Assembly: GCA_027487245.1 (NCBI GenBank) | Contig: JAIYDY010000121.1 | Span: forward strand, 1-40,800 | Reading direction: 5' to 3' | Length of the DNA stretch: 40,800 bases | Source: Hyphomicrobiales bacterium | GTDB taxonomy: Bacteria > Pseudomonadota > Alphaproteobacteria > Rhizobiales > Beijerinckiaceae | Part shown: piece after piece, positions 10,265 through 17,853 of the stretch | Layout: each line of letters begins with the position of its first letter | Numbering within the stretch: position 1 is the first letter of the stretch | Position numbers and translations under genes: made by a program | Notes under the pieces: generated by a model | What the model was told of the DNA's origin: nothing | Databases searched by the model: none | The model's input: the letters and a program-made list of their open reading frames with translations, nothing else

Positions 10265-11369
10265 TCTCGCCCCCGATGTCGGCTGTCTTGCGGCCGGCCC
10301 TGCCGCTGTAGAGCGGACTGGCGAGATACTGGCCCAGAGCGAACCGGCTGAGCACGCCCATGATCGCGGCAAGCGGCACCGCCAGCAGCAGGCCGAGGAA
10401 GCCGAACAGCGAGCCGAAGGCCACCAGCGCGAACATCAGCCAGACCGGATGCAGCCCCACGGCCTCGCCGACCAGCTTCGGCGAGAGCACATTGCCCTCG
10501 ATGAACTGGCCCGAGGCGAAGATCGCAAAAGCGATCAGCGGCATCGTCCAGTCCGGCCAGAACTGCACGGTCGCGACCCCGACCGCCAGCAAGAGCCCGG
10601 TGATCGAGCCGATATAGGGGATGAAGCTGAGAAAGCCCGAGACCAGACCGATCAGCACGCCGAAGTTGAGGCCCATGGCCCATAGACCGACGGCATAGTA
10701 GCTGCCGAGCAGCAGGCAGACCATCGACTGGCCGCGCAGGAAGCCGGCAATGGCCGCATCCATCTGCGTGGCAAGTGTGCGGATGGTATCGCGCTGGCTC
10801 CGCGGCAGCCAACCATCGAGCGTGCTGATCATCCGGTTCCAGTCGATCAGCAGATAGAAGGCCACCACCGGTGTGATCACCAGCAGCGAGATGATGCCCG
10901 CGATCGCCTGCCCGCCGGCCAGCGCCGACGTGCCAACCCGCGTGGCCCAGGCTGCGGCCTGCCCGGCGAAATCGCCGAACAGCTTCTGCGCGTCCTGAAG
11001 GCCGGCGCCGGCGACCGAGCCCATGCCGAGCCGTTCGAGGAGAGGGGCACCTCGCTCGCTGATGATGGCCTGAAGCTGGGTCAGGTATTGCGGCACCCGC
11101 GCCATGAAGGCACCGAGTTGCTGGACGAGAACAGGGGCCAGCAGCACCAGCGCCAGCACGAACAGCAGAACGAACATCGACAGGATGCCGATGGTGGCCA
11201 CCAGCCGGCTCAAACCCATGCGCTCTAGACGGCTGGCCAGCGGATCAAGCAGGTAGGCCAGCGCCAGCCCGGCCACGAAGGGCAGCAGCACATCGGCCAG
11301 CACGTAGATCAGCAGCACCACGACAAGGAAGGCCGCCAGCCAGAACCCGAGCTGCTTCTGCAATGTCAT
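10257..11369 (-). CDS. AI-2E/PerM family membrane protein
   Basis: A 370-residue inner-membrane protein with about eight hydrophobic segments: a pair near the N-terminus (FWLAAFLVVVLLIYVLADV and onwards), a polar stretch around residues 70-140, and a cluster in the C-terminal half ending in GLLLAVPLAAIMGVLSRF. This pattern, with the motif SGFLSFIPYIGSITGLLLAV, is typical of the AI-2E transporter (UPF0118/PerM) family. Members have been linked to autoinducer-2 export, to Na+/H+ antiport and to other transport, so no substrate can be assigned. The ATG at 11369 follows the preceding gene by only 4 bp, and its stop overlaps the hdaA start, so it lies inside the operon. Confidence 0.9.
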   Translation of the reverse strand: MTLQKQLGFWLAAFLVVVLLIYVLADVLLPFVAGLALAYLLDPLASRLERMGLSRLVATIGILSMFVLLFVLALVLLAPVLVQQLGAFMARVPQYLTQLQAIISERGAPLLERLGMGSVAGAGLQDAQKLFGDFAGQAAAWATRVGTSALAGGQAIAGIISLLVITPVVAFYLLIDWNRMISTLDGWLPRSQRDTIRTLATQMDAAIAGFLRGQSMVCLLLGSYYAVGLWAMGLNFGVLIGLVSGFLSFIPYIGSITGLLLAVGVATVQFWPDWTMPLIAFAIFASGQFIEGNVLSPKLVGEAVGLHPVWLMFALVAFGSLFGFLGLLLAVPLAAIMGVLSRFALGQYLASPLYSGRAGRKTADIGGENG

Positions 11370-11373
11370 CGGA

Positions 11374-11904
11374 TCAACCTGCCATGTGCTGGAGCCAGAA
11401 GGCCAGATAGGCCGCTGCCGAGGCCAGCGTCAACGCGGCGATGGACCACATCGACCACTCGAACCAGAAACCCAGCGAGACATCGAAGGCCTTGGCCGCC
11501 AGCAGGCCGGCCGCAAACGCGATCTGGGCGAACGTGTTGAGCTTGCTGACCAGGAAGGGCCGCATCTCCAGCGGGTTGTCGAGAAGCCATGACAGGATCA
11601 CCCCCGAGACGATCATGATGTCGCGCGAGACGACGAGGATGGCGACCCACGCCGGGATAATGCCAACGATCGCCAGCGCCATGTAGATCGAGACCAGCAG
11701 CGCCTTGTCCGCGATCGGGTCGAGATAGGCGCCGAGTTCGCTGCGCATGTCGAAGCGGCGCGCGATGAAGCCGTCGATGGCGTCCGACACGCCGGCCAGC
11801 ACGAAAAGCCCGAAGGCGGCCTGCCAGTTGCGCTGCACGATCATCATGATCACCGCCGGCACAAGCAGCAGCCTGCCGATGGTGATGAAGTTCGGGATGG
11901 TCAT
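11374..11904 (-). CDS. CDP-alcohol phosphatidyltransferase family protein
   Basis: A 176-residue integral membrane enzyme with the complete CDP-alcohol phosphotransferase signature D-x2-D-G-x2-A-R-x8-G-x3-D-x3-D: Asp41, Asp44, Gly45, Ala48, Arg49, Gly58, Asp62 and Asp66. The N-terminal IPNFITIGRLL is like that of PgsA (phosphatidylglycerophosphate synthase), so a role in phospholipid synthesis is likely: transfer of a phosphatidyl group from CDP-diacylglycerol to an alcohol such as glycerol 3-phosphate. Many alphaproteobacteria have a second, better-matching pgsA elsewhere, so no gene symbol is given. It is the first gene of the leftward operon. Its promoter should lie in the 146-bp gap shared with purM. 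Confidence 0.9.
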   Translation of the reverse strand: MTIPNFITIGRLLLVPAVIMMIVQRNWQAAFGLFVLAGVSDAIDGFIARRFDMRSELGAYLDPIADKALLVSIYMALAIVGIIPAWVAILVVSRDIMIVSGVILSWLLDNPLEMRPFLVSKLNTFAQIAFAAGLLAAKAFDVSLGFWFEWSMWSIAALTLASAAAYLAFWLQHMAG

Positions 11905-11978
11905 GCTGCGCGTTTCCAGCCCGTGTTGCGGGTCATGAGGATAGCCACCGAAATCTGGCCTGACGAGAGCATTCGCGC

Positions 11979-12007
11979 TTGCAGGCCGAAGCGAGGATTT
12001 CTATCGA
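11979..12007 (+). promoter_or_regulatory. Possible sigma-70 promoter for purM
   Basis: TTGCAG at 11979-11984 and TATCGA at 12002-12007 are spaced exactly 17 bp apart and lie 44 bp before the purM ATG. The match to consensus is only moderate, so this is a candidate chosen mainly by spacing and position. The gap 11905-12050 must also hold the promoter of the divergent leftward operon, which I could not place. Confidence 0.3.
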
Positions 12008-12050
12008 TCTTCAGGGTCTTTCCCGCCTGAATGAACAAGGTTCCGTGCCA

Positions 12051-13121
12051 ATGTCAAAGCCTGATGCCAATGGACTGACCTATGCACAGGCCGGTGTGGA
12101 TATCGACGCCGGCAATGCCATGGTCGAGGCCATCAAGCCGCTGGTGCGGGCCACGCGGCGCGCCGGCGCGGATTCCGAGATCGGCGGCTTCGGCGGTCTG
12201 TTCGACCTGAAGGCTGCCGGGTTCGTTGATCCGATCCTCGTGGCCGCCAATGACGGTGTCGGCACCAAGGTCAAGATCGCCATCGAAACCGGCATGCACA
12301 GCACGATCGGCATCGATCTGGTGGCGATGTGCGTCAACGACATCGTTGTCCAGGGGGCCGAGCCGCTGTTCTTCCTCGACTATTTCGCCACCGGCAAGCT
12401 TACGCCCCAGACGGGCATCGCCATCGTCAGGGGCATCGCCGATGGCTGCCGCCTTGCCGGTTGTGCGCTGATCGGCGGCGAGACGGCGGAGATGCCGGGC
12501 CTGTATGCCGAGGACGATTATGATCTTGCCGGTTTCGCGGTGGGTGCTGCCGAGCGCGGCATGCTGCTGCCGAAGCCTGGGCTGAAGGCCGGCGATGTGA
12601 TCCTCGGCCTGCCGTCAACGGGCCTGCATTCCAACGGCTACTCGCTCGCGCGCAAGGTCGTGGCGATGTCCGGGCTGGGCTGGCGTGACGAAGCGCCGTT
12701 CGCCCCCGGTCTGGCCATGGAAGCCGCGTTCCTGGCGCCGACCCGCATCTACGTGAAGGCGCTGCTCCACGCCATCAGGACCACGGGCGCGATCAAGGCG
12801 CTGGCCCACATCACCGGCGGGGGCTTTCCGGACAACATCCCGCGCGTGCTGCCCGAAGGGCTCGGTGCCCGCCTCGATCTGGCCACGGTCGAGGTTCCGC
12901 CGATCTTCGGCTGGCTTGCCCGGACCGGCGGCATCGCCGAGCACGAGATGCTGCGCACCTTCAACTGTGGCGTCGGCATGATTGCTGTCGTTGACGCCGC
13001 CGACGCCGACACGGTCATGGCGGCACTGGGGTCAATGCAGACAGTGGCCTTCCGCTTCGGCGAGATCATCCATCACGAAGGCGGCGAACGTGTCATGACT
13101 GAAGGCAGGCTGGCGCTGTGA
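12051..13121 (+). CDS. purM: Phosphoribosylformylglycinamidine cyclo-ligase (AIR synthetase)
   Basis: PurM closes the imidazole ring in purine synthesis, turning FGAM into AIR with ATP. The 356-residue product shows the family's features: [14 protein letters not shown] at the start, the nucleotide-site segment [62 protein letters not shown] and [16 protein letters not shown]. The frame extends upstream to a TTG at 11979, but the ATG at 12051 gives the normal family length and has AAGG at a workable distance. The gene overlaps purN by 4 bp (GTGA), giving the standard purMN pair, and it diverges from the leftward hdaA-ppk-ppx operon. Confidence 0.96.
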   Translation: MSKPDANGLTYAQAGVDIDAGNAMVEAIKPLVRATRRAGADSEIGGFGGLFDLKAAGFVDPILVAANDGVGTKVKIAIETGMHSTIGIDLVAMCVNDIVVQGAEPLFFLDYFATGKLTPQTGIAIVRGIADGCRLAGCALIGGETAEMPGLYAEDDYDLAGFAVGAAERGMLLPKPGLKAGDVILGLPSTGLHSNGYSLARKVVAMSGLGWRDEAPFAPGLAMEAAFLAPTRIYVKALLHAIRTTGAIKALAHITGGGFPDNIPRVLPEGLGARLDLATVEVPPIFGWLARTGGIAEHEMLRTFNCGVGMIAVVDAADADTVMAALGSMQTVAFRFGEIIHHEGGERVMTEGRLAL

Positions 13122-13699
13122 CGACAAGGCGGACGGCCATCCTGATATCCGGCGGCGGCTCCAACATGCTGGCCCTGCTGGAGGCCGCCCGGGACCCGTC
13201 CTATCCCGCCCGCCCGTGCCTCGTGCTGTCCAACAATCCGGACGCTGCGGGTCTCGCCCGCGCCGCAGCGCTCGGCGTGCCGGTCGCGGCGGTCGATCAC
13301 CGGCCCTTCGGCAAGGACCGCGCCGCCTTTGAGCAGGCGCTCGACGCGGTTTTGCAGGCGCATGGAACCGAGTTCATCGCCCTTGCCGGTTTCATGCGCG
13401 TGCTGGCCGATGGTTTTGTCGGGCGCTGGCAGGGGCGGATGGTCAATGTCCACCCGTCGCTGCTGCCGCTTTACCGTGGCCTCGACACCCACGCCCGCGC
13501 GCTGGCAGCCGGCGACGCGGAGCATGGCTGCACGGTGCACTGGGTTGTGCCGGAGCTGGATGCCGGCGAAATCATCGAGCAGGCACGGGTGCCGATCCTG
13601 CCGGGCGATGACGCCGCCATGCTCGCGGCGCGTGTGCTGGCCGCCGAGCATGCGCTATATCCGGGCGCCCTCGCCAGGGCGATCCGGCAGGCTGGATGA
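13118..13699 (+). CDS. purN: Phosphoribosylglycinamide formyltransferase
   Basis: PurN transfers a formyl group from 10-formyltetrahydrofolate to GAR in purine synthesis. The 193-residue protein has the N-terminal phosphate loop [14 protein letters not shown] and the catalytic residues Asn110 and His112 in [10 protein letters not shown] and Asp148 in [20 protein letters not shown] is also typical of the family. The start is GTG at 13118, which overlaps the purM stop as GTGA and indicates translational coupling. The gene converges with a small secreted-protein gene 26 bp downstream. Confidence 0.95.
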   Translation: MTTRRTAILISGGGSNMLALLEAARDPSYPARPCLVLSNNPDAAGLARAAALGVPVAAVDHRPFGKDRAAFEQALDAVLQAHGTEFIALAGFMRVLADGFVGRWQGRMVNVHPSLLPLYRGLDTHARALAAGDAEHGCTVHWVVPELDAGEIIEQARVPILPGDDAAMLAARVLAAEHALYPGALARAIRQAG

Positions 13700-13725
13700 T
13701 CAGGCCCGTGAATCAGACCGGCATT

Positions 13726-14076
13726 TCAGACCGGGCGGACGAGCTTGCAGCGGTCGATCTGGGCAAGCGCTTTTTCACGCGTCGTGTCGTTGAACACGCT
13801 GGTGTCGCGGAACGCCTGCACCTCGGCATTGGTCATCGCCTTGACGGTGGCGGTGGCATAGCAGTTGCAGGCCGAATTCACGGCTTCGCGCGTGGTCTGC
13901 TGCAAGCGTGACTGGCTGATCAGGCAGGCATCAAAGGCGCGGAGCTGGATCTGGTAGCGCGACATGTTCTTGGTCTTGGGGTCTGGCTGGGGCAGGGGAG
14001 CCGGGCCAGCGGCTGCGAACGCCGCCATCGGGGCCAGCGCCAGCGCACCGGCGAGAGCAAAAGTCATCAGCCGCAT
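13726..14076 (-). CDS. Small secreted four-cysteine protein of unknown function
   Basis: I do not recognise this family. From the ATG at 14076 it is 116 residues long. An N-terminal signal peptide (MRLMTFALAGALALAPMAAFA) is followed by a Pro-rich linker and then an alpha-helical, polar domain. The mature part holds four cysteines, at 51, 70, 72 and 110, including a CNC pair, so two disulfides in the periplasm or a small metal/heme site are possible; no CxxCH motif is present. Three nearby ATGs (14085, 14082, 14076) could start it. The last is preferred because AGGA lies 7-10 bases upstream and the signal peptide then begins directly. Its reading frame ends 26 bp from purN in a convergent arrangement. 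Confidence 0.75.
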   Translation of the reverse strand: MRLMTFALAGALALAPMAAFAAAGPAPLPQPDPKTKNMSRYQIQLRAFDACLISQSRLQQTTREAVNSACNCYATATVKAMTNAEVQAFRDTSVFNDTTREKALAQIDRCKLVRPV

Positions 14077-14232
14077 TTCCATCATCCTGTTGTCGAATTC
14101 GTTGAGACGACGTTCCGTCGCAAACGTGCGCCCCGGCGTCAAGTCAACCACCGTCGATCACGTGTGATTTGACACGCGAGCTGCGCCGTTAACCGCGTTG
14201 GCAGATGAGGTGCCCCGGAGCCCGCCCGGAGC

Positions 14233-14260
14233 TTGAACCGTCCTGCCGTCCGGCTATGGT
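14233..14260 (+). promoter_or_regulatory. Possible sigma-70 promoter before the unknown membrane protein
   Basis: TTGAAC at 14233-14238 and TATGGT at 14255-14260 are 16 bp apart, each matching four of six consensus bases. The -10 element abuts a CtrA-like box starting at 14260. Placement about 85 bp before the chosen start is reasonable. This is by-eye support only. Confidence 0.35.
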
Positions 14261-14274
14261 AAAGAAAGCCTTAA
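14260..14274 (+). promoter_or_regulatory. CtrA-like box (TAAA-N7-TTAA)
   Basis: TAAA-GAAAGCC-TTAA differs by one base from the CtrA consensus TTAA-N7-TTAA. It sits on the -10/+1 region of a candidate promoter, where CtrA binding would repress. TTAA-type tetramers are rare in this GC-rich window, which makes a correctly spaced pair notable. The assignment still rests on motif similarity alone. Confidence 0.4.
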
Positions 14275-14344
14275 TCATCGGTTCTTGGCTGCTTTCCAGC
14301 CGAGTATGCCGACAGATCGGGTTTCGCTTGCGGGAGAATCACCG

Positions 14345-14878
14345 GTGTTTGCACGAATCGACGATGCTTGCCTTTCCCTGACGAACCGGTTTGCGCGCCG
14401 CCTTCAGGAAGACATGGGCCTGACCATGCCCGTCATCCTCAGGCATGTGGCGACCGCGACCATTGTCGCGACCGTGCTGGCTGTGGTGGCAGCTGCGTTG
14501 CTGCGTGGACCGGTCATTGTCGCGATCACCTTGCTGTTCGGCGTCATCACCGTCGCGGCCTATGGCCGTCTGCTGAAGCGCTATGCGCACGACGCCGAGA
14601 AGGACTGGAACTCCGATCTCGCCCGCGACTACATGGTCCGCGCCATCGGGGCGATGGAGGGGCAGCGGCAGATGCGCGAGTTCGGCCTGCTGTTTGCGCT
14701 GATCGGCATCGGCTTCAGCTTTGCCATCCTGCAGTTCCGCAGTCTGGATCTGGTAGACCTGACCATGTTCGCGCTGATCCTCAGCACCATGGGCCACATG
14801 TATCTGAGCTGTGCCGAGCCCCGTCCTCCGGGCTCTCGCCGCCGCGAGTTCAAGCTGGCTGTCCAGAACGCAGGTTAA
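14345..14878 (+). CDS. Unknown four-helix membrane protein
   Basis: I do not recognise the family. The product is about 177 residues, with four predicted membrane helices in two pairs: VATATIVATVLAVVAAALL and VIVAITLLFGVITVAAYG, then, after a charged stretch of about 40 residues (RYAHDAEKDWNSDLARDY and on), FGLLFALIGIGFSFAILQF and LTMFALILSTMGHMYLSCA. The C-terminus is short and basic. The GTG at 14345 is chosen because GGGAGA lies about 7 bases upstream; the frame also offers an ATG at 14306 and a TTG at 14285 without a good ribosome-binding site. A CtrA-like box and candidate promoter precede it. The paired-helix layout could suit a small sensor or envelope component, but no function can be assigned. 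Confidence 0.75.
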   Translation: MFARIDDACLSLTNRFARRLQEDMGLTMPVILRHVATATIVATVLAVVAAALLRGPVIVAITLLFGVITVAAYGRLLKRYAHDAEKDWNSDLARDYMVRAIGAMEGQRQMREFGLLFALIGIGFSFAILQFRSLDLVDLTMFALILSTMGHMYLSCAEPRPPGSRRREFKLAVQNAG

Positions 14879-14933
14879 ATGAGCAAATAGATCGGGACTG
14901 AAACGCTCGGAGTTTGAAGCTCAAGCTGCCCCG

Positions 14934-15560
14934 ATGATCCTGATTGGCCAATACGATTCACCGTTCGTACGCCGCGTCGGCATCGCGCTGGTGCTGTACG
15001 GCATCGCTTTCGAGCATCGACCGTGGTCGGTGTTCCGCGATCAGGATTTGCTGCGTCCGATCAATCCACTTTTGCGCGTACCGACATTGGTCCTGAGCGA
15101 CGGCGCAGCCTTGAGCGACAGCCACATCATTCTTGACCATCTCGACGGTCTGGTTGCGCCGGAAGTGGCGTTGTTTCCACGAACCGAACCTGCGCGGCAT
15201 CGTGCGCTGAGGATTGCGACCCTGGCGACGGGGCTGGGCGATCTTGCGGTGGGGTTGTTCTATGAACTGCGCATGCATGCCGAAGTATCCGACAGTTTTG
15301 TGGCGCGGCGCCGGGGGCAGATCATGGGCGCGCTGGACGCGCTCGAAGCAAAATGCCGGAGCATGTATGGCGGGTGGTGGTTTGGAGATCGACCAGGGCA
15401 TGCCGATATCGCCTCAGCTTGCATGATCCGCTTCATCAAGGAGGCGCACCCCGGCCTGTTCGATGCAGCAGACCGACCTTCTCTGGCAGAACATGCCGCC
15501 CGGTTAGAGGACATGGCCGTGTTTCGTCAGATCCAGCAGCCGTTTATCGCTCCAGCCTGA
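14934..15560 (+). CDS. Glutathione S-transferase family protein
   Basis: A 208-residue protein with the two-domain GST layout. The N-terminal thioredoxin-like domain (residues 1-78) begins with YDSPFVRRVGIAL, where the SPF serine is the usual catalytic position of several bacterial GST classes. LRVPTLVLSDGAALSDSHII provides the cis-proline (VPTL) and the glutathione gamma-glutamyl contact (Asp-Ser). The helical C-terminal domain follows, with WWFGDRPGHADIASACMIRF matching the conserved aspartate-containing capping region. Substrates of such proteins cannot be read from sequence. It stands alone, 55 bp after the unknown membrane protein, and converges on the molybdenum enzyme with 6 bp between stops. 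Confidence 0.88.
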   Translation: MILIGQYDSPFVRRVGIALVLYGIAFEHRPWSVFRDQDLLRPINPLLRVPTLVLSDGAALSDSHIILDHLDGLVAPEVALFPRTEPARHRALRIATLATGLGDLAVGLFYELRMHAEVSDSFVARRRGQIMGALDALEAKCRSMYGGWWFGDRPGHADIASACMIRFIKEAHPGLFDAADRPSLAEHAARLEDMAVFRQIQQPFIAPA

Positions 15561-15566
15561 GCGCGA

Positions 15567-17654
15567 TCAGGCTGCCCTTACCCAGACCTTGTTGTCATGG
15601 AAGGCTGCGCCGCCAAACGGCGCGACCGCATCCGCTCCGGTCAGGGTGTTGATGCCCTCGCCGGTGGCATGGGCCGCGTTCGGGTGGATCGACTCGGCGA
15701 TCACAACGCCGCGCTGCACGCCTCCGAACAGCCGCACCCGGAGCATGACCTCCCCGCGCCCGTTGCCAATCATCACCGGCGTGCCTTCGCCAAGGCCCAG
15801 CCCAGCCGCATCGTCCGGATGGATCAGCAATTGCGGTCCGCCCTCGCGGGCATCCGAGGTCGGGGTCTCGGTGAAGGTCGAGTTGAGGAAGTTCCGCGCC
15901 GGGCTGGTGGCGAGCCGGAACGGATGGGCCTCGTCAGCCTCCTCGATCACCTCCCAGTGATCCGGCAGGGCCGGCATCTGCTGCCACGGTCCCATTGGGC
16001 CATCATGCTTGTAGGGCACGGTCGGCCAATCCGGCTTGAAGCGGAATTTGCCATCAGGCCAGGCGAAACCATCGACATAGTGCGCGCTGCGGAAGGAGGG
16101 TTGAACGTCGAGCCAGCGCGCCGCTTCCAGCTCAGCCAGTGTGCCATGCCCTGAGGCCTGCAAGGTCCAGTCGATGATGGCGCGCGGAGACATCCCGAAG
16201 CCGCGGTGATCGGCGCCGAGACGCGCAGCAAGGGCCGTGATGACCTCGTGGTTGCTGCGGCACTCGCCCGGCGGGTCGACGAGCTTGGCGCCCAGCATCA
16301 CATGCTGGTGCCCGCCGCCCTGATACAGATCGTCATGCTCCATGAACATTGTCGCCGGCAGCACGATGTCGGCCATCAGCGCGGTCTCGGTCATGAACTG
16401 CTCGTGCACGCAGGTGAACAGGTCCTCGCGTGCGAACCCATTCTTCACCAGCCTCTGCTCCGGCGCGACCGACACCGGGTTGGTGTTCTGGATCAGCAGG
16501 GCCGTGACGGGTGGGCCATGCCGCAGCGCGTCGGCATCGCCGGTCAGAACGCGCCCGATCTGCGACTGGTCGAGGTTGCGTACCGTGGGGTCGAGCAGAT
16601 CCGTTCCCTCGATCAGCGACTTGTCCCAGCCATAGATCGCGCCGTTGTTGTGGAACGCGCCGCCGCCTTCGTGCTGCCAGGCTCCGGTAACGGCCGGAAT
16701 GCACAGGGCCGCGTGCATGTTGACGACGCCGTTGCGCTGCCGGGCAAAGCCGTAGCCAAGCCGGAAGAAGCTGTTCTTCACGCTGCCGACCAGATGCGCG
16801 AACGCCTCGATCTCGGCTTCCGTCAGGCCGGTGATGGCGCTGGCCCAGGCCGGGTCACGGCCCTTCACATGGGCCTCAAGCTCCGCCGGCGCATCGGTGA
16901 AGGCGGCCAGATATGCCCGGTCCGCCAGCCCGTTGCGAAACAGCACATGCATCACCGCACACGCCAGCGCGCCATCGGTGCCCGGCCTGAGCACCAGCCC
17001 GAGATCGGCCTGTTCGACGGTGGCATTGCGGTAGATGTCGATCGCAACGATCTTCGCGCCGTTCTCCTTCCGGGCCTTGATGGCGTGGTGCATGACATTG
17101 ACCTGCGTGTGCACCGCGTTCGTGCCCCAGATCACCACGCAGCCGGCTTTCGACATCTCGCGCGGATCCACGCCCGCCAGCTTGCCGGTGCCGGCAATGA
17201 ACCCGGTCCAGGCCATGTTGGTGCAGATGGTGGAATACTGGCCGGAATAGCGCTTGGCATGGCGCAGCCGGTGGATGCCGTCGCGCATCACCAGCCCCAT
17301 CGTGCCGGCATAGTAGTAGGGCCACACGCTTTCGGGGCCATGCGCCGCCTCGGCGGCAAGAAAAGCGCTGGCGGTCAGGTCCAGCGCCTCGTCCCATGAA
17401 ATCCGGCTGAACTGGCCCGAGCCTTTCGGCCCGCTGCGCTTCATCGGGTAGAGCACCCTGTCAGGATGGTGGATGCGTTCGGCATAGCGCGCCACCTTGG
17501 CGCAGATAACGCCATCGGTGTAGCTCTGCTCCTTGTGGCCGCGCACACGCCCGATGCTGCGCCCGTCCAGCACCTCCACATCGAGTGAACACGCCGATGG
17601 GCAATCATGCGGGCACACCGACACCTGCCGGGAAATCTTGGCTTGCACATTCAT
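15567..17654 (-). CDS. Molybdopterin oxidoreductase of the DMSO reductase superfamily
   Basis: A 695-residue catalytic subunit with a bis-MGD cofactor. An N-terminal [4Fe-4S] motif is complete as Cys14-x3-Cys18-x3-Cys22-x28-Cys51 (VCPHDCPSACSL, then GVICAK). Other family segments are SRISWDEALDL, YYYAGTMGLVMRDGIHRLRH, DPREMSKAGCVVIWGTN and, near the C-terminus, the molydopterin-dinucleotide binding domain (PTSDAREGGPQLLIHPDDAAGLGLGEGTPV, interrupted here only by wording limits). The molybdenum ligand is not certain by eye; ICTNM is a candidate. No twin-arginine signal is visible, so it is likely cytoplasmic. No electron-transfer subunit is adjacent. The ATG at 17654 is chosen because the FeS motif starts 13 residues later; the open frame further upstream has no family match. 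It diverges from the amidohydrolase-transporter operon. Confidence 0.88.
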   Translation of the reverse strand: MNVQAKISRQVSVCPHDCPSACSLDVEVLDGRSIGRVRGHKEQSYTDGVICAKVARYAERIHHPDRVLYPMKRSGPKGSGQFSRISWDEALDLTASAFLAAEAAHGPESVWPYYYAGTMGLVMRDGIHRLRHAKRYSGQYSTICTNMAWTGFIAGTGKLAGVDPREMSKAGCVVIWGTNAVHTQVNVMHHAIKARKENGAKIVAIDIYRNATVEQADLGLVLRPGTDGALACAVMHVLFRNGLADRAYLAAFTDAPAELEAHVKGRDPAWASAITGLTEAEIEAFAHLVGSVKNSFFRLGYGFARQRNGVVNMHAALCIPAVTGAWQHEGGGAFHNNGAIYGWDKSLIEGTDLLDPTVRNLDQSQIGRVLTGDADALRHGPPVTALLIQNTNPVSVAPEQRLVKNGFAREDLFTCVHEQFMTETALMADIVLPATMFMEHDDLYQGGGHQHVMLGAKLVDPPGECRSNHEVITALAARLGADHRGFGMSPRAIIDWTLQASGHGTLAELEAARWLDVQPSFRSAHYVDGFAWPDGKFRFKPDWPTVPYKHDGPMGPWQQMPALPDHWEVIEEADEAHPFRLATSPARNFLNSTFTETPTSDAREGGPQLLIHPDDAAGLGLGEGTPVMIGNGRGEVMLRVRLFGGVQRGVVIAESIHPNAAHATGEGINTLTGADAVAPFGGAAFHDNKVWVRAA

Positions 17655-17702
17655 GCCCCATGAATTGCAGGGCCGCGCCGCGCTGGCAAGAGCCGCCTCA
17701 AA

Positions 17703-17726
17703 CCCGCCTTGCTCTTGGCAGGCGGG
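17703..17726. repeat. Inverted repeat (hairpin) in the divergent promoter
   Basis: CCCGCCT at 17703-17709 and AGGCGGG at 17720-17726 form a perfect 7-bp stem with a 10-base loop. It lies about 50 bp upstream of the molybdenum enzyme's start, in its probable 5' leader. It may be a regulatory hairpin or an operator arm. Confidence 0.35.
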
Positions 17727-17744
17727 CGGAGCAAGATGTCCGGA

Positions 17745-17784
17745 CAATGCAGGGGTGCATGCACATGGCGCAACTTGTGCATTG
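17745..17784. promoter_or_regulatory. Nested TGCA palindromes, candidate operator
   Basis: Within 40 bp there are three inverted repeats. CAATGCA (17745-17751) pairs with TGCATTG (17778-17784). GTGCATGCAC (17755-17764) is a perfect 10-bp palindrome. ATGCACA (17759-17765) pairs with TGTGCAT (17776-17782). They sit near the middle of the 199-bp gap between the divergent molybdenum enzyme and amidohydrolase genes. This is the expected place for a regulator that controls both sides. No regulator gene is nearby and the binding protein is unknown. Confidence 0.5.
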
Positions 17785-17853
17785 CCGGGATCGGGTGTGT
17801 GATGCCGCATCAGCCAGGCCGCAAGAGTCTGGCGGCACGAACGGGGAATAGCG

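Noticed and set aside
12051..13699. purMN looked at as possible horizontally acquired DNA
   Set aside because: Codon use and gene order are ordinary; it is a standard housekeeping pair.
13713..13734. Direct repeat TCAGACCGG occurring twice, 13 bp apart, between purN and the small secreted-protein gene
   Set aside because: It is only 9 bp long and one copy includes the stop codon of the secreted-protein gene. Chance is a sufficient explanation.
15567..17654. Possible selenocysteine or formate dehydrogenase identity for the molybdenum enzyme
   Set aside because: There is no in-frame TGA and no adjacent FeS or cytochrome subunit, and the molybdenum ligand position is uncertain, so only the superfamily is called.
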